Part shown: piece after piece, positions 1 to 7,503 of the stretch
Numbering within the stretch: the stretch's first letter is position 1
Layout of the letters: each line of letters opens with the position of its first letter
Program-made: the position numbers and the translations under genes
Notes under the pieces: model-generated
The model's database searches: none
Told to the model about the DNA's origin: nothing
Seen by the model: the letters and a program-made list of their open reading frames with translations, nothing else
Origin: Lachnocurva sp029100405
Lineage (GTDB): Bacteria; Bacillota; Clostridia; Lachnospirales; Lachnospiraceae
Direction of reading: 5' to 3'
Assembly (NCBI GenBank): GCA_046263755.1
Contig: JBJYZC010000014.1
Location: 23,696 to 87,695 of the forward strand
DNA length: 64,000 bases

Positions 1-849
1 AATCTCATCGATCTGGAACTTTCTTGTATCGAGGAACTGTGCCTCCTGCGGATTGATGGAGATCGGCGAGTACTTCATTCCCTCCTCGAGGACGGCTACC
101 TTCCCGGCATTCTGGCTGCCTCCAAAGGCTGCCTGCCAGGAATCCCTCACCTTCTCCGGATCCTTCAGGATTCCCGGATGCTCAAGAACACCGGAAGGTG
201 CGGCACCATTCTCAAAGAACTTACTGCCATACTCCTCACATGCCATCGAAAGGCCGATCGAGTTCTTTGCCATTGCGATCGGACTGTATCCGACAAGGCC
301 ATCAAAGCCGAGACCCGGGATCTGCATCACCTCATGAGGAGAGAGCTTTACGATCGTCTCCTTCATCGTTGGTGCATCGGATCCCTTGGACCAGAGGTAC
401 TGGTAGTAGATGTGCCCGTTCTCATCCCGGTCAACGGTCATGCGGTTCGGCATCAGAGGATACAGTGCTGTGACTTCTCCCTTGCCGTTTCGGATGATCT
501 GTACGAAACCATTTCCCCATAGGAGAAGGTGTGTCATGAGGGTCTCCCAGAAGGAATAAGCCGTCATCTCCTCATTCGGCTCGCTATGGAGAAGAAAGTA
601 CAAAGGATGATCCGTTGCCTTTACCTTACTGCCATCCTCTTCTTTGTAGAGGTGAAGCGGCAGGCTGGCCACAGCCTCCGCGAGCACCCGGACACAGGCA
701 TACACCGCTGTCACCTGCATGGAGCTTCGCTCCGTCACAGTCTTCCCGGCTGTGGTGTGTCCGTAATAAGCGCGATACACACTGCCCGAGGTCGAGTCCT
801 GAGGGTCTGCTCTCGCCTTCCTTCTGTGGAATAAATCTCTGAAACCCAT
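1..849 (-). CDS. Phage portal protein, HK97 type (C-terminus beyond window)
   Basis: The portal forms the dodecameric ring at the capsid vertex through which DNA is packaged and ejected. Translation of the minus strand from an ATG at 849 stays open to the left window edge (about 283 residues seen). It carries the usual portal features: a short basic N-terminus, a segment with VYACVRVLAEAVASLPLHLY, then LWGNGFVQIIRNGKGEV and LYPLMPNRMTV, followed by the conserved GLGFDGLVGYSPI region. A GGAGGAAG ribosome site lies 5 nt upstream of the ATG. The gene follows the large terminase by 14 nt, the standard packaging-head order. The C-terminal part, with the clip and wing regions, is outside the window, so intactness cannot be judged. 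Confidence 0.93.
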   Translation of the reverse strand, partial: MGFRDLFHRRKARADPQDSTSGSVYRAYYGHTTAGKTVTERSSMQVTAVYACVRVLAEAVASLPLHLYKEEDGSKVKATDHPLYFLLHSEPNEEMTAYSFWETLMTHLLLWGNGFVQIIRNGKGEVTALYPLMPNRMTVDRDENGHIYYQYLWSKGSDAPTMKETIVKLSPHEVMQIPGLGFDGLVGYSPIAMAKNSIGLSMACEEYGSKFFENGAAPSGVLEHPGILKDPEKVRDSWQAAFGGSQNAGKVAVLEEGMKYSPISINPQEAQFLDTRKFQIDEI

Positions 850-863
850 TTATGCTTCCTCCA

Positions 864-2480
864 TCAAAATGTGATCAGCCCTCGGCTGTCGTAAACACTC
901 TCTTCATTCTCATGACGGACACAGCGGTCCAGCGCCATGATGGCCGCAACAATGCCGTCGATCTTTTCCGGTGACTTTGCCTTGGTCGGCTTGATGTTAT
1001 CTGCTGCATCCCGATCCACTACCACGTTCAGAGCCATCCATCGGAGCACCGGATTGCCGCCGTGAATGATCTTTCCCTCCATCATCAGCTTGTAGAATTC
1101 CTTGGTCGGAGGACTCATGTCCTTAAAGCCCTGACCGAAGGGAATCATCGTCATGCCGTCCCCTTCCAGATTGATAATGAGCTGGGTGGCATTCCAGCGG
1201 TCCACCGCAATCTCGCGGATGTTGTAGATCTGATAAAGGTCCAGAATGAACTGCTCGATGAAGTTGTAGTCAATCACGTTTCCTTCGGTTGCTTTCATGT
1301 AGCCCTGCTTCACCCAGACATCATAGGGGACCGAGGCCCTCCGGACTCGAATCGGAATCGTCTCCTCCGGCACCCAGAAGAACGGCAGGCAGATGTATTT
1401 CTCCTCCTCGGTGCGGGGAGGAAACATCAGAACCAGCGCTGTGATATCTCCGGTGCTGGAGAGATCGAGTCCGCCGTAACACTCCCTGCCACGAAGGCTG
1501 TCCAGATCGATCGGCTGATTGCCCTGATCAAAGACCTGCTCCGGGATGAAGGCGGTCGTACTGGACACCCACATGTTTAAGCGCAGCTGCTTGAACACAG
1601 CTTCCTCTGCGGGATTTTCCAGTGCCTCATGGTAATGCTCCCGGACACGGTCAATGTCGATCGTCTGTCCGAGGCTCGGATTTGCTTTGTACCAGTTCTT
1701 CTCATCGTGCCAGTCTTCTACTTCTTCCAGTCCATAGACGACTGGATAAAATGTATGATCCACTCTCTGACCGGAGAGGATATCTTTTGCCTTCTGGTGC
1801 AGCTCGTAACAGATCGAGTTCTTGTCCGTTCCTGCTGTGGTGATCAGGAAAAACAGCGGCTGCTCTCTCGCATCACCAGACCCTTGTGTCAGAACGTCAT
1901 ACAGCTTCCGGGTCGGCTGTGCGTGCACCTCATCGAAGACCAGACCGGAAACATTCAGGCCGTGCTTGGTGCCGACCTCGGCAGACAGCACCTGATAGAA
2001 TCCGGCATTGCTGTAATTCACGATTCGTTTCGTTGCCGCCATGATCTTCGAGCGCTTCAGAAGTGCCGGTGTCATGGAAACCATCTGGTGGGCAACGTCA
2101 AAAACAATTGAAGCCTGCTGCCGATCCGCAGCCGCGCCGTAAACTTCTGCAGACGGTTCGTTATCCGCATACAAAAGATACAGCGCGACGGCAGCCGCAA
2201 GCTCCGACTTTCCGTTCTTTTTTCCGATCTCGATATAGGCGGTCCGAAACTGCCGCTTGTCATCCGGCTTTACAATCCCGAAGAGATCCCGGATGATCTG
2301 CTCCTGCCACGGCAGAAGCCAGAAACGTTTCCCGGCCCACTTGCCTTTGGTGTGGCGGAGCATCTCGATAAACTTCACGGCCCGGTCTGCCTTCGCCGCA
2401 TCGTAATGCGAGGTTGGCAGCATGAACCGGGTCGGCTGATAGTCCGTGAGCTTTGGCATGTCCTCGGGACGTTCCTCCAT
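864..2480 (-). CDS. terL: Phage terminase large subunit
   Basis: This is the packaging motor and nuclease, which translocates DNA into the procapsid and cuts concatemers. The 538 residues fit the family length. The ATPase domain shows a variant Walker A, GKKNGKS, at about 86-92, Walker B LVFDEVH at about 180-186 and a coupling motif TTAGTDK. The nuclease half shows GGLDLSSTGD, VDRWNA and a late acidic KIDGIVAAIMALD segment. The start ATG overlaps the stop of the small subunit (TAATG), implying translational coupling. It belongs to the Terminase_1/HK97-like group; an intact enzyme is inferred from the motifs. Confidence 0.95.
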   Translation of the reverse strand: MEERPEDMPKLTDYQPTRFMLPTSHYDAAKADRAVKFIEMLRHTKGKWAGKRFWLLPWQEQIIRDLFGIVKPDDKRQFRTAYIEIGKKNGKSELAAAVALYLLYADNEPSAEVYGAAADRQQASIVFDVAHQMVSMTPALLKRSKIMAATKRIVNYSNAGFYQVLSAEVGTKHGLNVSGLVFDEVHAQPTRKLYDVLTQGSGDAREQPLFFLITTAGTDKNSICYELHQKAKDILSGQRVDHTFYPVVYGLEEVEDWHDEKNWYKANPSLGQTIDIDRVREHYHEALENPAEEAVFKQLRLNMWVSSTTAFIPEQVFDQGNQPIDLDSLRGRECYGGLDLSSTGDITALVLMFPPRTEEEKYICLPFFWVPEETIPIRVRRASVPYDVWVKQGYMKATEGNVIDYNFIEQFILDLYQIYNIREIAVDRWNATQLIINLEGDGMTMIPFGQGFKDMSPPTKEFYKLMMEGKIIHGGNPVLRWMALNVVVDRDAADNIKPTKAKSPEKIDGIVAAIMALDRCVRHENEESVYDSRGLITF

Positions 2481-2953
2481 TACGGATCACCTCCCAGAAG
2501 CTCCTCCATCTCATCGCCCGGTTTCTTTTCACCGGCATCCGCGATCAGCCGCGATCTTGATGCCGGCGTCAGACCAAATTCGGTAGCAAACTTGCCCATC
2601 TGCTTCATGTAGGTCTGCGCGATGGATACCTGCGGAACCTGCTGCCAGTAGCCGGAAGGCGTCCGGACAAGGGAGCCATGTTCCGTGATAAATTCCTCAG
2701 CCTCTTTCCATCTCGCATAGGACTGGCAGTAGGCAGCGAAGGCAGCCATATCGACTTCTGTCAGAACGCCGATCGCCTCCATCTTTTTCGCTAACCTGTG
2801 CCACTCTTTCCTAGCATCTTTGCTGAGCCATTTCGGGCAGGCAGGTGCTTTTTTCTCTGGCTTCGGCTCGTTCTCATTCAGTTTTCTTTTTCCCGGATTT
2901 CCTTCCAGCTCCTTGATAGCAGTCGGAGTCGGCTTTCTTCCTCTGGTCGCCAT
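2480..2953 (-). CDS. terS: Phage terminase small subunit, P27 family
   Basis: This subunit recognises phage DNA for packaging and recruits the large subunit. The 157-residue protein begins MATRGRKPTPTAIKELEGNP, a lead-in typical of P27-family small terminases. It continues with CPKWLSKDARKEWHRLAKKMEAIGVLTEVD, the helical DNA-binding core, and ends with the conserved FGLTPASRSR. The ATG at 2953 is chosen because a strong GAAAGGAGG site lies just upstream, whereas an earlier in-frame start at 2989 has none. Its stop overlaps the terL start by one base. Confidence 0.92.
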   Translation of the reverse strand: MATRGRKPTPTAIKELEGNPGKRKLNENEPKPEKKAPACPKWLSKDARKEWHRLAKKMEAIGVLTEVDMAAFAAYCQSYARWKEAEEFITEHGSLVRTPSGYWQQVPQVSIAQTYMKQMGKFATEFGLTPASRSRLIADAGEKKPGDEMEELLGGDP

Positions 2954-3116
2954 AAGAAGCACCTCCTTTCCGTCAATTTTCTGTATCAAAAAAAGACCGC
3001 CGAAGCGATCCAGACCATGTGGTGTATGTGTAATGCAGTATATGCGAACGAGAGAAAGAGCCGTGTGGCTCTCCTCCCGGATTTAACTTATTTGCTTTCT
3101 GTTCAGCGCCTTCTTG

Positions 3117-3344
3117 TCAATTTAGATCGTACAGGATGATAAGAAGCGCAAGCTGCGCGTTTTCTGTCTCCGGCTCGATGTCCCAGCCTCTGTCGTATCT
3201 TGCAACCGGGATTCCTCCGAGGCGGATCTCAAGCTTGCTGATCTTGCCGCCATCGATTCCGTAGTCCTCGCTCGGATGCCCGTAGACCTTCGCGCTGTAG
3301 GTGAATATCTGGCTTTTAATTTTGATGCTTCCTTTTTTCCACAT
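3117..3344 (-). CDS. Small conserved phage protein, unknown function
   Basis: A 75-residue protein beginning MWKKGSIKIKSQIF. The ATG at 3344 has a GGAGG site 8 nt upstream; a longer in-frame reading exists, but its start falls inside the repeated promoter block. The pattern of a short basic strand, then YGIDGGKISKLEIR, then ARYDRGWDIEP resembles an uncharacterised family common in Bacillota phages and conjugative elements (I believe DUF7678, from memory). No catalytic motif is visible. It sits alone behind its own copy of the 45-bp promoter repeat at 3380-3425, between the terminase pair and an unrelated 144-residue gene. Confidence 0.7.
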   Translation of the reverse strand: MWKKGSIKIKSQIFTYSAKVYGHPSEDYGIDGGKISKLEIRLGGIPVARYDRGWDIEPETENAQLALLIILYDLN

Positions 3345-3392
3345 GGTCTTTTTCCTCCGTTTCTTTTGTGTGCCCTTTTCCTTTGGCATGTA

Positions 3393-3423
3393 CATATATC
3401 ACTCTACGGGCGTGATATAGCAA
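3393..3423 (-). promoter_or_regulatory. Repeated phage promoter, copy 1
   Basis: On the minus strand this has a -35 TTGCTA (3418-3423), a 19-bp spacer ending in TGA, and a -10 TATATG (3393-3398), i.e. an extended -10. It lies inside a block of about 45 bp nearly identical to one at 3995-4040. In this copy the spacer contains a perfect 8-bp inverted repeat, TATATCAC/GTGATATA (3395-3402 and 3412-3419). It reads into the 75-residue gene starting at 3344. Promoter function is inferred. Confidence 0.5.
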
Positions 3424-3522
3424 GGAGATCCGCCGGATATGTGTCACAAAGATCCGCCCCGGAAACTGTGTATTTTGTACGAGGAAGAGGCCCCTTTTGC
3501 GGGGCTCCCTCCCTTTTTGTTT

Positions 3523-3957
3523 TCAGTTCAGGATCATCCTGAAGGCGTGGCCCTTCTCGTAGCCTTTGCCGTAGAAGTCCTTCCGGAGGTTGACCTCGAC
3601 CATCTCTCTGATCGTGCAGCCGGTCTCTTTGAAAAGCCATAAGGTTTCGATTGCATCCGTTGCCCGGCAGGAGTAGGTGAAGGCCTTGATGCCGTTCTCC
3701 TTCATGCAGGCGGTGAGGGCTTCCACATCCCGGTCCCAGATGATGTCGTCGAAGTCGAGGATCTCGTTCTCGTTGTCTCTTGATTTCTCGTAGGCCCTCC
3801 AGATCTTGCAGGCGATGTCGCCCATCTCAATGATCCGATCCTCGGCTGCCTTCGCCGTATCCCTTGCGGTGTCCCTCTCCTCTGCGGTGGTGGCTGCCTT
3901 GTAGGCTTTCTTTGCTTCTGCGATGGTGTTGTAGGTTTCTTCAAAAATGTTCGTCAT
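3523..3957 (-). CDS. Conserved phage protein, unknown function (144 aa)
   Basis: The protein starts MTNIFEETYNTIAEAKKAYK at an ATG with an AAGGAGG site 8 nt upstream. The N-terminal half is a charged, Ala-rich helix that is probably coiled coil. The C-terminal half, with FDDIIWDRDVEALTACM, FTYSCRATDAIETLW and ending RKDFYGKGYEKGHAFRMILN, recalls a recurring clostridial phage family without assigned function. No active-site pattern was recognised. The gene has its own upstream copy of the repeated promoter (4008-4038). Just downstream, at 3490-3505, is a GCCCC/GGGGC hairpin without a clear U-run on this strand. Confidence 0.7.
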   Translation of the reverse strand: MTNIFEETYNTIAEAKKAYKAATTAEERDTARDTAKAAEDRIIEMGDIACKIWRAYEKSRDNENEILDFDDIIWDRDVEALTACMKENGIKAFTYSCRATDAIETLWLFKETGCTIREMVEVNLRKDFYGKGYEKGHAFRMILN

Positions 3958-4007
3958 GGCTTTGTCCTCCTTGCTTTGTGCTTGTTTACCTTTTCCTTTG
4001 GCATGTA

Positions 4008-4038
4008 CATATATCACTCTGCAGGCGATATATAGCAA
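4008..4038 (-). promoter_or_regulatory. Repeated phage promoter, copy 2
   Basis: The minus-strand -35 TTGCTA (4033-4038) and -10 TATATG (4008-4013) are 19 bp apart, with TGA directly before the -10, exactly as in copies 1 and 3. The flanks GTACATGCCAAAGGAAAAGG match copy 1. It reads into the 144-residue gene starting at 3957. The inverted repeat seen in copy 1 is retained with one mismatch and a shorter spacer. Confidence 0.5.
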
Positions 4039-4086
4039 GGAAATAAGCCTCATAACCAGCACAAAAATGTACCGAAAATCCTGTGC

Positions 4087-4266
4087 TTATCTGACATCTC
4101 CATGGAGAATAAAGCGGACGTATTCGTCCCGGTGCTCCTCAATAAAGAGCACCAGATCGTAGTAGTTCCGGTAGAAGGCGAGGCGCTGCACGTAGGGCAG
4201 GTCGAACATGTTCGTAAGGCCGCTGTCTCGAATCGCAATAATCTGTTTCCTGATCTTCTCATCCAT
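4087..4266 (-). CDS. DUF5049-like small phage protein
   Basis: A 59-residue protein, MDEKIRKQIIAIRDSGLTNM, continuing FDLPYVQRLAFYRNYYDLVLFIEEHRDEYVRFILHG. This matches the pattern I know from DUF5049, a small helical protein of Clostridia phages with no known role. The ATG lies one base after the stop of the DUF4314-like gene (TGATATG), so translation is probably coupled and the two are co-expressed. Function is unknown. Confidence 0.75.
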   Translation of the reverse strand: MDEKIRKQIIAIRDSGLTNMFDLPYVQRLAFYRNYYDLVLFIEEHRDEYVRFILHGDVR

Positions 4267-4267
4267 A

Positions 4268-4492
4268 TCAGTCCACCACCTTCCGCACGATATCCTCGCC
4301 ATAGATCACGCTTAGTCCTGAACCGTTATCCCAGTGGACGAGCAAGGATCCCGTGTCGTCGACACCATAGACGGTTCCTTTTGTGCCGATTGGCGGTGCC
4401 TGGATGTCATCCATCTGAAGAAGCTCCACACGGGTGCCGTTCGGATAGATCTTGCGGAGCTCTTCAAACTCCTCTGGTCTGATTAGCTTCAT
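4268..4492 (-). CDS. DUF4314 domain protein
   Basis: A 74-residue protein with YPNGTRVELLQMDD, PPIGTKGTVYGVDDTGSLLVHWDNGSGLSVIYGED. This is the SH3-like beta-barrel pattern of DUF4314, common in clostridial phages and conjugative elements. Its ATG overlaps the stop of the upstream 242-residue gene (ATGA), so the three genes from 5217 to 4087 form one tightly packed unit driven by promoter copy 3. The molecular role is not known. Confidence 0.85.
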   Translation of the reverse strand: MKLIRPEEFEELRKIYPNGTRVELLQMDDIQAPPIGTKGTVYGVDDTGSLLVHWDNGSGLSVIYGEDIVRKVVD

Positions 4493-5217
4493 GCTTCCAC
4501 CTCCTTTGTTGGAGCGCCGTTTCGGAAGGCGGAGCTTCCGGAGAGGTTCTTCAATAGGATCTTCCGAGCTGTCTTGAAGTCCGGTCCAATGAAGCCCATC
4601 CGAAGAAGCCAGGTGCGGAAGGCGTACTTTTCATTGTCTGTCTCTACCGGCTTGCTGCTTGCGTGCTTCAGCTCCTTCGAGAGCTTGCAAAGCTGGGTGA
4701 GAAAAAGCAGGTAGGCGTTTGTCTCTTCCGGGGTAAGCTCGCGGGAAAACCAAGGGAACTCGATCTTGTCTTCCGTGATGTTGATCCGTGTGTCGGTGAT
4801 GGCGAGCGCCTTCTTGATAAGACTCTCCTTCGCGCTGATCAGGTTCCTAAGCGTTCCGACGTTTGCGGATGCAAGCGGAAGGCTGATCGTCAGTGCCGGT
4901 TCCTGCTCGTCCAGGTTGGAAGATTCCTTCTCTTCCACAGCGGTGGTTTCCTCTTCTGTGGTCTCCGCCTGCTCGGGTTGCTCGGTCTTGTCATCTTCCT
5001 CTGCAGTGAATCCCTTCTCGTTCAGTGCGTCCATCACCTTCTGCATCTTCTCCTCATCGCTGCAGCTGATCCCACCGTCCTTGTCGACCGTGATGTTTCC
5101 GATCTCGTAGGCGCAGGTCGGCATCCGCTTGTAGTCGGCTTTCTCTCCGGTGATCTCTGCGATTGCTTGTACCAGCTCTTTTCTCTTAGTTCCTGTCAGG
5201 TTGTAGTTTGCTTTCAT
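4489..5217 (-). CDS. Conserved clostridial phage protein, unknown function (242 aa)
   Basis: It starts MKANYNLTGTKRKELVQAI at an ATG with AAAAGGAGG upstream. Residues 1-85 form one unit (CAYEIGNITVDKDGGISC). Then comes an acidic Glu/Thr-rich linker of about 40 residues. The C-terminal unit has ALTISLPLASANVGTLRNLI, KIEFPWFSRELTPEE, LCKLSKELKHASSKPVETDNEKYAFRTWLLRMGFIGPDFK and ends GSSAFRNGAP. I recall this architecture from many clostridial phages and elements, sometimes loosely labelled a virulence protein, with no demonstrated function. It overlaps the DUF4314 gene by 4 nt. Confidence 0.8.
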   Translation of the reverse strand: MKANYNLTGTKRKELVQAIAEITGEKADYKRMPTCAYEIGNITVDKDGGISCSDEEKMQKVMDALNEKGFTAEEDDKTEQPEQAETTEEETTAVEEKESSNLDEQEPALTISLPLASANVGTLRNLISAKESLIKKALAITDTRINITEDKIEFPWFSRELTPEETNAYLLFLTQLCKLSKELKHASSKPVETDNEKYAFRTWLLRMGFIGPDFKTARKILLKNLSGSSAFRNGAPTKEVEA

Positions 5218-5246
5218 GGCATGTGCCTCCTTTTCTTTTGGTAGTA

Positions 5247-5277
5247 CATACATCACTCAGGAGCGCCGGAATAGCAA
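5247..5277 (-). promoter_or_regulatory. Repeated phage promoter, copy 3
   Basis: The minus-strand -35 TTGCTA (5272-5277), 19-bp spacer ending TGA and -10 TGTATG (5247-5252) have the same geometry as copies 1 and 2. The spacer is diverged and the inverted repeat is lost. It reads into the three-gene unit starting at 5217. Confidence 0.45.
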
Positions 5278-5338
5278 CTCATACTGGCAGGAATTATGAA
5301 CAAAGATCAGGCAGAGCTTTTGGCGGATGTGTACCTGC

Positions 5339-6595
5339 TTATGCGCTCTCCTCCTTCGGCATCGCCGCAATCGCTTCATTGAGCGTGAGCTTCTGGCCGT
5401 CACGAAGTACATACGCATCATCGGAGTTTCCAACCTGTTCGACGTAGCGCTTTACGATGACATCTACAAACTTGGGATCCAGCTCAATGCCTCGACAAAT
5501 CCGGTCGGTCTGCTCACAGGCAATCAGGGTAGAGCCGGATCCAAGGAAGGGATCCAGAACAATTCCGTTTGTCATCGAGGAGTTCCGGATTGGATATGCC
5601 ATCAGTTGCACCGGCTTCATCGTCGGATGATCCTTGGATGCTTTCGGACGATCATACTCCCAGATGGTGGTCTGCTTCCGGTCCGAGTACCACTCATGCC
5701 TCCCGCCCTTCTTCCAGCCAAACAGGCACGGTTCATGCTGCCACTGGTAGGGAGAGCGTCCCAGGACCAGTGCGTTCTTTTTCCAGATGCAGCAGCCGGA
5801 AAGGTAGAAACCTGCATCCGCAAATGCCCTGCGGAAGTTCAGTCCCTCCGTATCTGCGTGGAATACGTAAATGGAACCGTCATCGGCGAGGTTGTCATGC
5901 ATGCAGGTATAGGTAGAAAGCAGGAACTTGTAGAAGTCCTCCTCGGCCATGTTGTCATTCAGGATCTTGCCTGCTGTTTCTTCAACGTCTACGTTATAAG
6001 GCGGGTCCGTCACGATGACGTTTGCCTTCACACCGTCCATCAGTTTCTCGTAGGAAGCAGGATCCGTGGAGTCACCACAGAAAACAGTGTGCCGTCCCAG
6101 GAACCAAAGGTCCCCGGCTTTGGAGAAGGTCGGATTCTTCAGTTCCTCGTCCACATCAAAGTCATCCTCTTTGACTTCTTTCGACGCCACCTTGTTAAAG
6201 AGCTGCTCCATCTCCGGAGGCTCGAAGCCGGTGAGCGCGGTGTTGAAGTCGCTCGCCTCAAGATCGTGCAGAAGATCGGCAAGGAGGTTTTCATCCCACG
6301 CACCTGTGATCTTGTTGAGCGCGATGTTTAAGGCCTTCTCTCTGGTTTTATCGATGTCGACGACTGCACAGGGAACCTCTGTGTAACCGAGATCCATCGC
6401 AACAGTCAGTCTCTGATGTCCTCCGATAATTGTCATATCGGCATTCACAACCAAAGGATCCGCAAAGCCAAACTCCTGAATGGAGTTCTTGATCTTCTCG
6501 TATTCTTTATCGCCCGGCTTCAGTTTCTTTCTCGGGTTGTAGGCTGCCGGTTTCAGATCCTTCACTGGTATTGTTTTTAACGTTGCTGTCTTCAC
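5339..6595 (-). CDS. ParB-like nuclease domain / DNA methyltransferase fusion
   Basis: A 418-residue protein. Residues about 5-100 are a ParB/sulfiredoxin-like domain (LVVNADMTIIGGHQRL, then VAMDLGYTEVPCAVVD). The rest is an N4-cytosine/N6-adenine methyltransferase with the catalytic DPPY at 197-200 and, later, the AdoMet-binding FLGSGST, i.e. beta-class motif order. HPTMKPVQL sits before the latter. Phages use such enzymes to protect DNA from host restriction or to mark packaging sites. The start is a GTG at 6595 with GGAAAGGAG upstream, placing it 89 nt inside the preceding zinc-finger gene. Target specificity cannot be read from the sequence. Confidence 0.88.
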   Translation of the reverse strand: MKTATLKTIPVKDLKPAAYNPRKKLKPGDKEYEKIKNSIQEFGFADPLVVNADMTIIGGHQRLTVAMDLGYTEVPCAVVDIDKTREKALNIALNKITGAWDENLLADLLHDLEASDFNTALTGFEPPEMEQLFNKVASKEVKEDDFDVDEELKNPTFSKAGDLWFLGRHTVFCGDSTDPASYEKLMDGVKANVIVTDPPYNVDVEETAGKILNDNMAEEDFYKFLLSTYTCMHDNLADDGSIYVFHADTEGLNFRRAFADAGFYLSGCCIWKKNALVLGRSPYQWQHEPCLFGWKKGGRHEWYSDRKQTTIWEYDRPKASKDHPTMKPVQLMAYPIRNSSMTNGIVLDPFLGSGSTLIACEQTDRICRGIELDPKFVDVIVKRYVEQVGNSDDAYVLRDGQKLTLNEAIAAMPKEESA

Positions 6596-6776
6596 GTTCT
6601 CTTCTCCTTTCCCGTTCCATCCTCTTGTTGAATGCCCAGCGGCAGCGGTTACTGCAGAAGCACCTGGGCCTGCCTCGCCGATTCCCTTCGATCGGCTTCC
6701 CACACTCCGGACAGAACCGCTTCGCACAGGACTCGAGGAACAAGGAAAGATCCTGCTTTCTTTCGATGTCTTCCAT
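6507..6776 (-). CDS. Small zinc-finger protein overlapping the methyltransferase gene
   Basis: An 89-residue protein starting MEDIERKQDLSLFLESCAKR with AGGAGAACAGT before the ATG. A metal-binding pair, CPECGK and CFCSNRCRWAF, is followed by a very basic helix (KRMERERRREREDS). The last 30 residues are read in a different frame across the start of the methyltransferase gene, so that part is constrained by two reading frames. A role as a small DNA- or RNA-binding phage regulator is plausible but not shown. Confidence 0.65.
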   Translation of the reverse strand: MEDIERKQDLSLFLESCAKRFCPECGKPIEGNRRGRPRCFCSNRCRWAFNKRMERERRREREDSNVKNNTSEGSETGSLQPEKETEAGR

Positions 6777-6835
6777 ACTGTTCTCCTGTCCGCAAAAATG
6801 CCCGAGGCCTTGGAAACAAAGGACTTCTGGGCATG

Positions 6836-6869
6836 AAAAAAGCAGTGGCGGATCTTGCTCCACCACTGC
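6836..6869 (-). terminator. Intrinsic terminator upstream of the zinc-finger gene
   Basis: On the minus strand GCAGTGGTGGA pairs with TCCGCCACTGC (about 11 bp, one G-U) around a short loop and is followed by TTTTTT. It lies 60 nt upstream of the zinc-finger start at 6776, so it would stop readthrough from the right. Confidence 0.8.
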
Positions 6870-7087
6870 CTGTAAAAGTTATCAATTTTTCAAACAAATC
6901 CGCATTCTATGCGGATATTGCACGTGAAATGTACCTTTCCGGGACCCGTCCGGCGGCCGTCTGACCCCGGGGTATCAATTTCGCGGAAATCAACGCAAGA
7001 GGGGGCGCCGGTCCCTGAGCCTCAAGCTCGTAGAGATTTTTACCTCCCCCATGAACACAAACACAGCGTTTGAACACAAAATCCCAA
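6870..7087 (-). other. Non-coding GC-rich phage segment between two terminators (possible packaging site)
   Basis: This stretch of about 218 nt has no convincing gene. It contains a perfect 8-bp inverted repeat ATCCGCAT/ATGCGGAT (6898-6905, 6909-6916), a CCCCGGGG palindrome near 6965-6972 and a G-rich tract beginning GGGGGAGGTAAAAATCTC on the minus strand. It lies between HicAB and the packaging-side genes and is closed at both ends by minus-strand terminators. Tracts of this kind near terminase modules often mark cos or pac sites in clostridial phages; here that is only inferred. Confidence 0.35.
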
Positions 7088-7124
7088 TAAAAAAAGCACT
7101 CGGGAGATTTCTCTCTCGAATGCT
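7088..7124 (-). terminator. Intrinsic terminator after hicAB
   Basis: On the minus strand AGCATTCGAGAGA pairs with TCTCCCGAGTGCT (13 bp with one G-U and one mismatch) over a GAAA-containing loop, followed by seven T. It is 53 nt downstream of the hicB stop. Confidence 0.85.
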
Positions 7125-7176
7125 CTGTCATCAATCTTATGTTGTTACTCTTCCGGGCGCTTCTCACCCGACAGGC

Positions 7177-7503
7177 TCAGCCCTGCATCAACTCATCTTC
7201 TGCAGCCTTTTCCATGAACTTATTCACGGACATCTTTTTCTTCTTTGCTGCAGCAGCCACACGTCTGTGAAGGTTCGGATCAAACCTCAGCAGCATCTTT
7301 CCTGAATATGGTTTCTCAGGATCGACACCATCCTCACTGCACCACTCAAGGTAATCGTCCACAGAATCATGAAAGGCCTGCTCCAATTCAGAAACAGACT
7401 CACCCTGAAACGTGATGACGTCCTTGAGACCCAACACTTCACCGGAGAAGATGTGGGCGTCCTCATCGAACTCTGCTATTCCTTCATATCCTTTATACAT
7501 CAT
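7177..7503 (-). CDS. hicB: HicB family antitoxin
   Basis: The antitoxin of a type II system neutralises HicA and usually represses the operon. The 108 residues show the HicB partial RNase-H-like fold: MYKGYEGIAEFDEDAHIFSGEVLGL, then ITFQGESVSELEQAFHDSVDDYLEWC. A C-terminal ribbon-helix-helix-like DNA-binding part follows, KMLLRFDPNLHRRVAAAAKKKKMSVNKFMEKA. It overlaps the end of hicA by 11 nt and has a strong GGAGGTG site, unlike hicA, so more antitoxin than toxin should be made. A terminator follows at 7088-7124. Confidence 0.92.
   Translation of the reverse strand: MMYKGYEGIAEFDEDAHIFSGEVLGLKDVITFQGESVSELEQAFHDSVDDYLEWCSEDGVDPEKPYSGKMLLRFDPNLHRRVAAAAKKKKMSVNKFMEKAAEDELMQG

Noticed and set aside
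5327..6331. Long plus-strand open frame (334 codons) opposite the ParB-methyltransferase
   Set aside because: It is antisense to a gene with clear catalytic motifs, lacks a family pattern and has no ribosome site; open frames arise easily opposite GC-rich genes.
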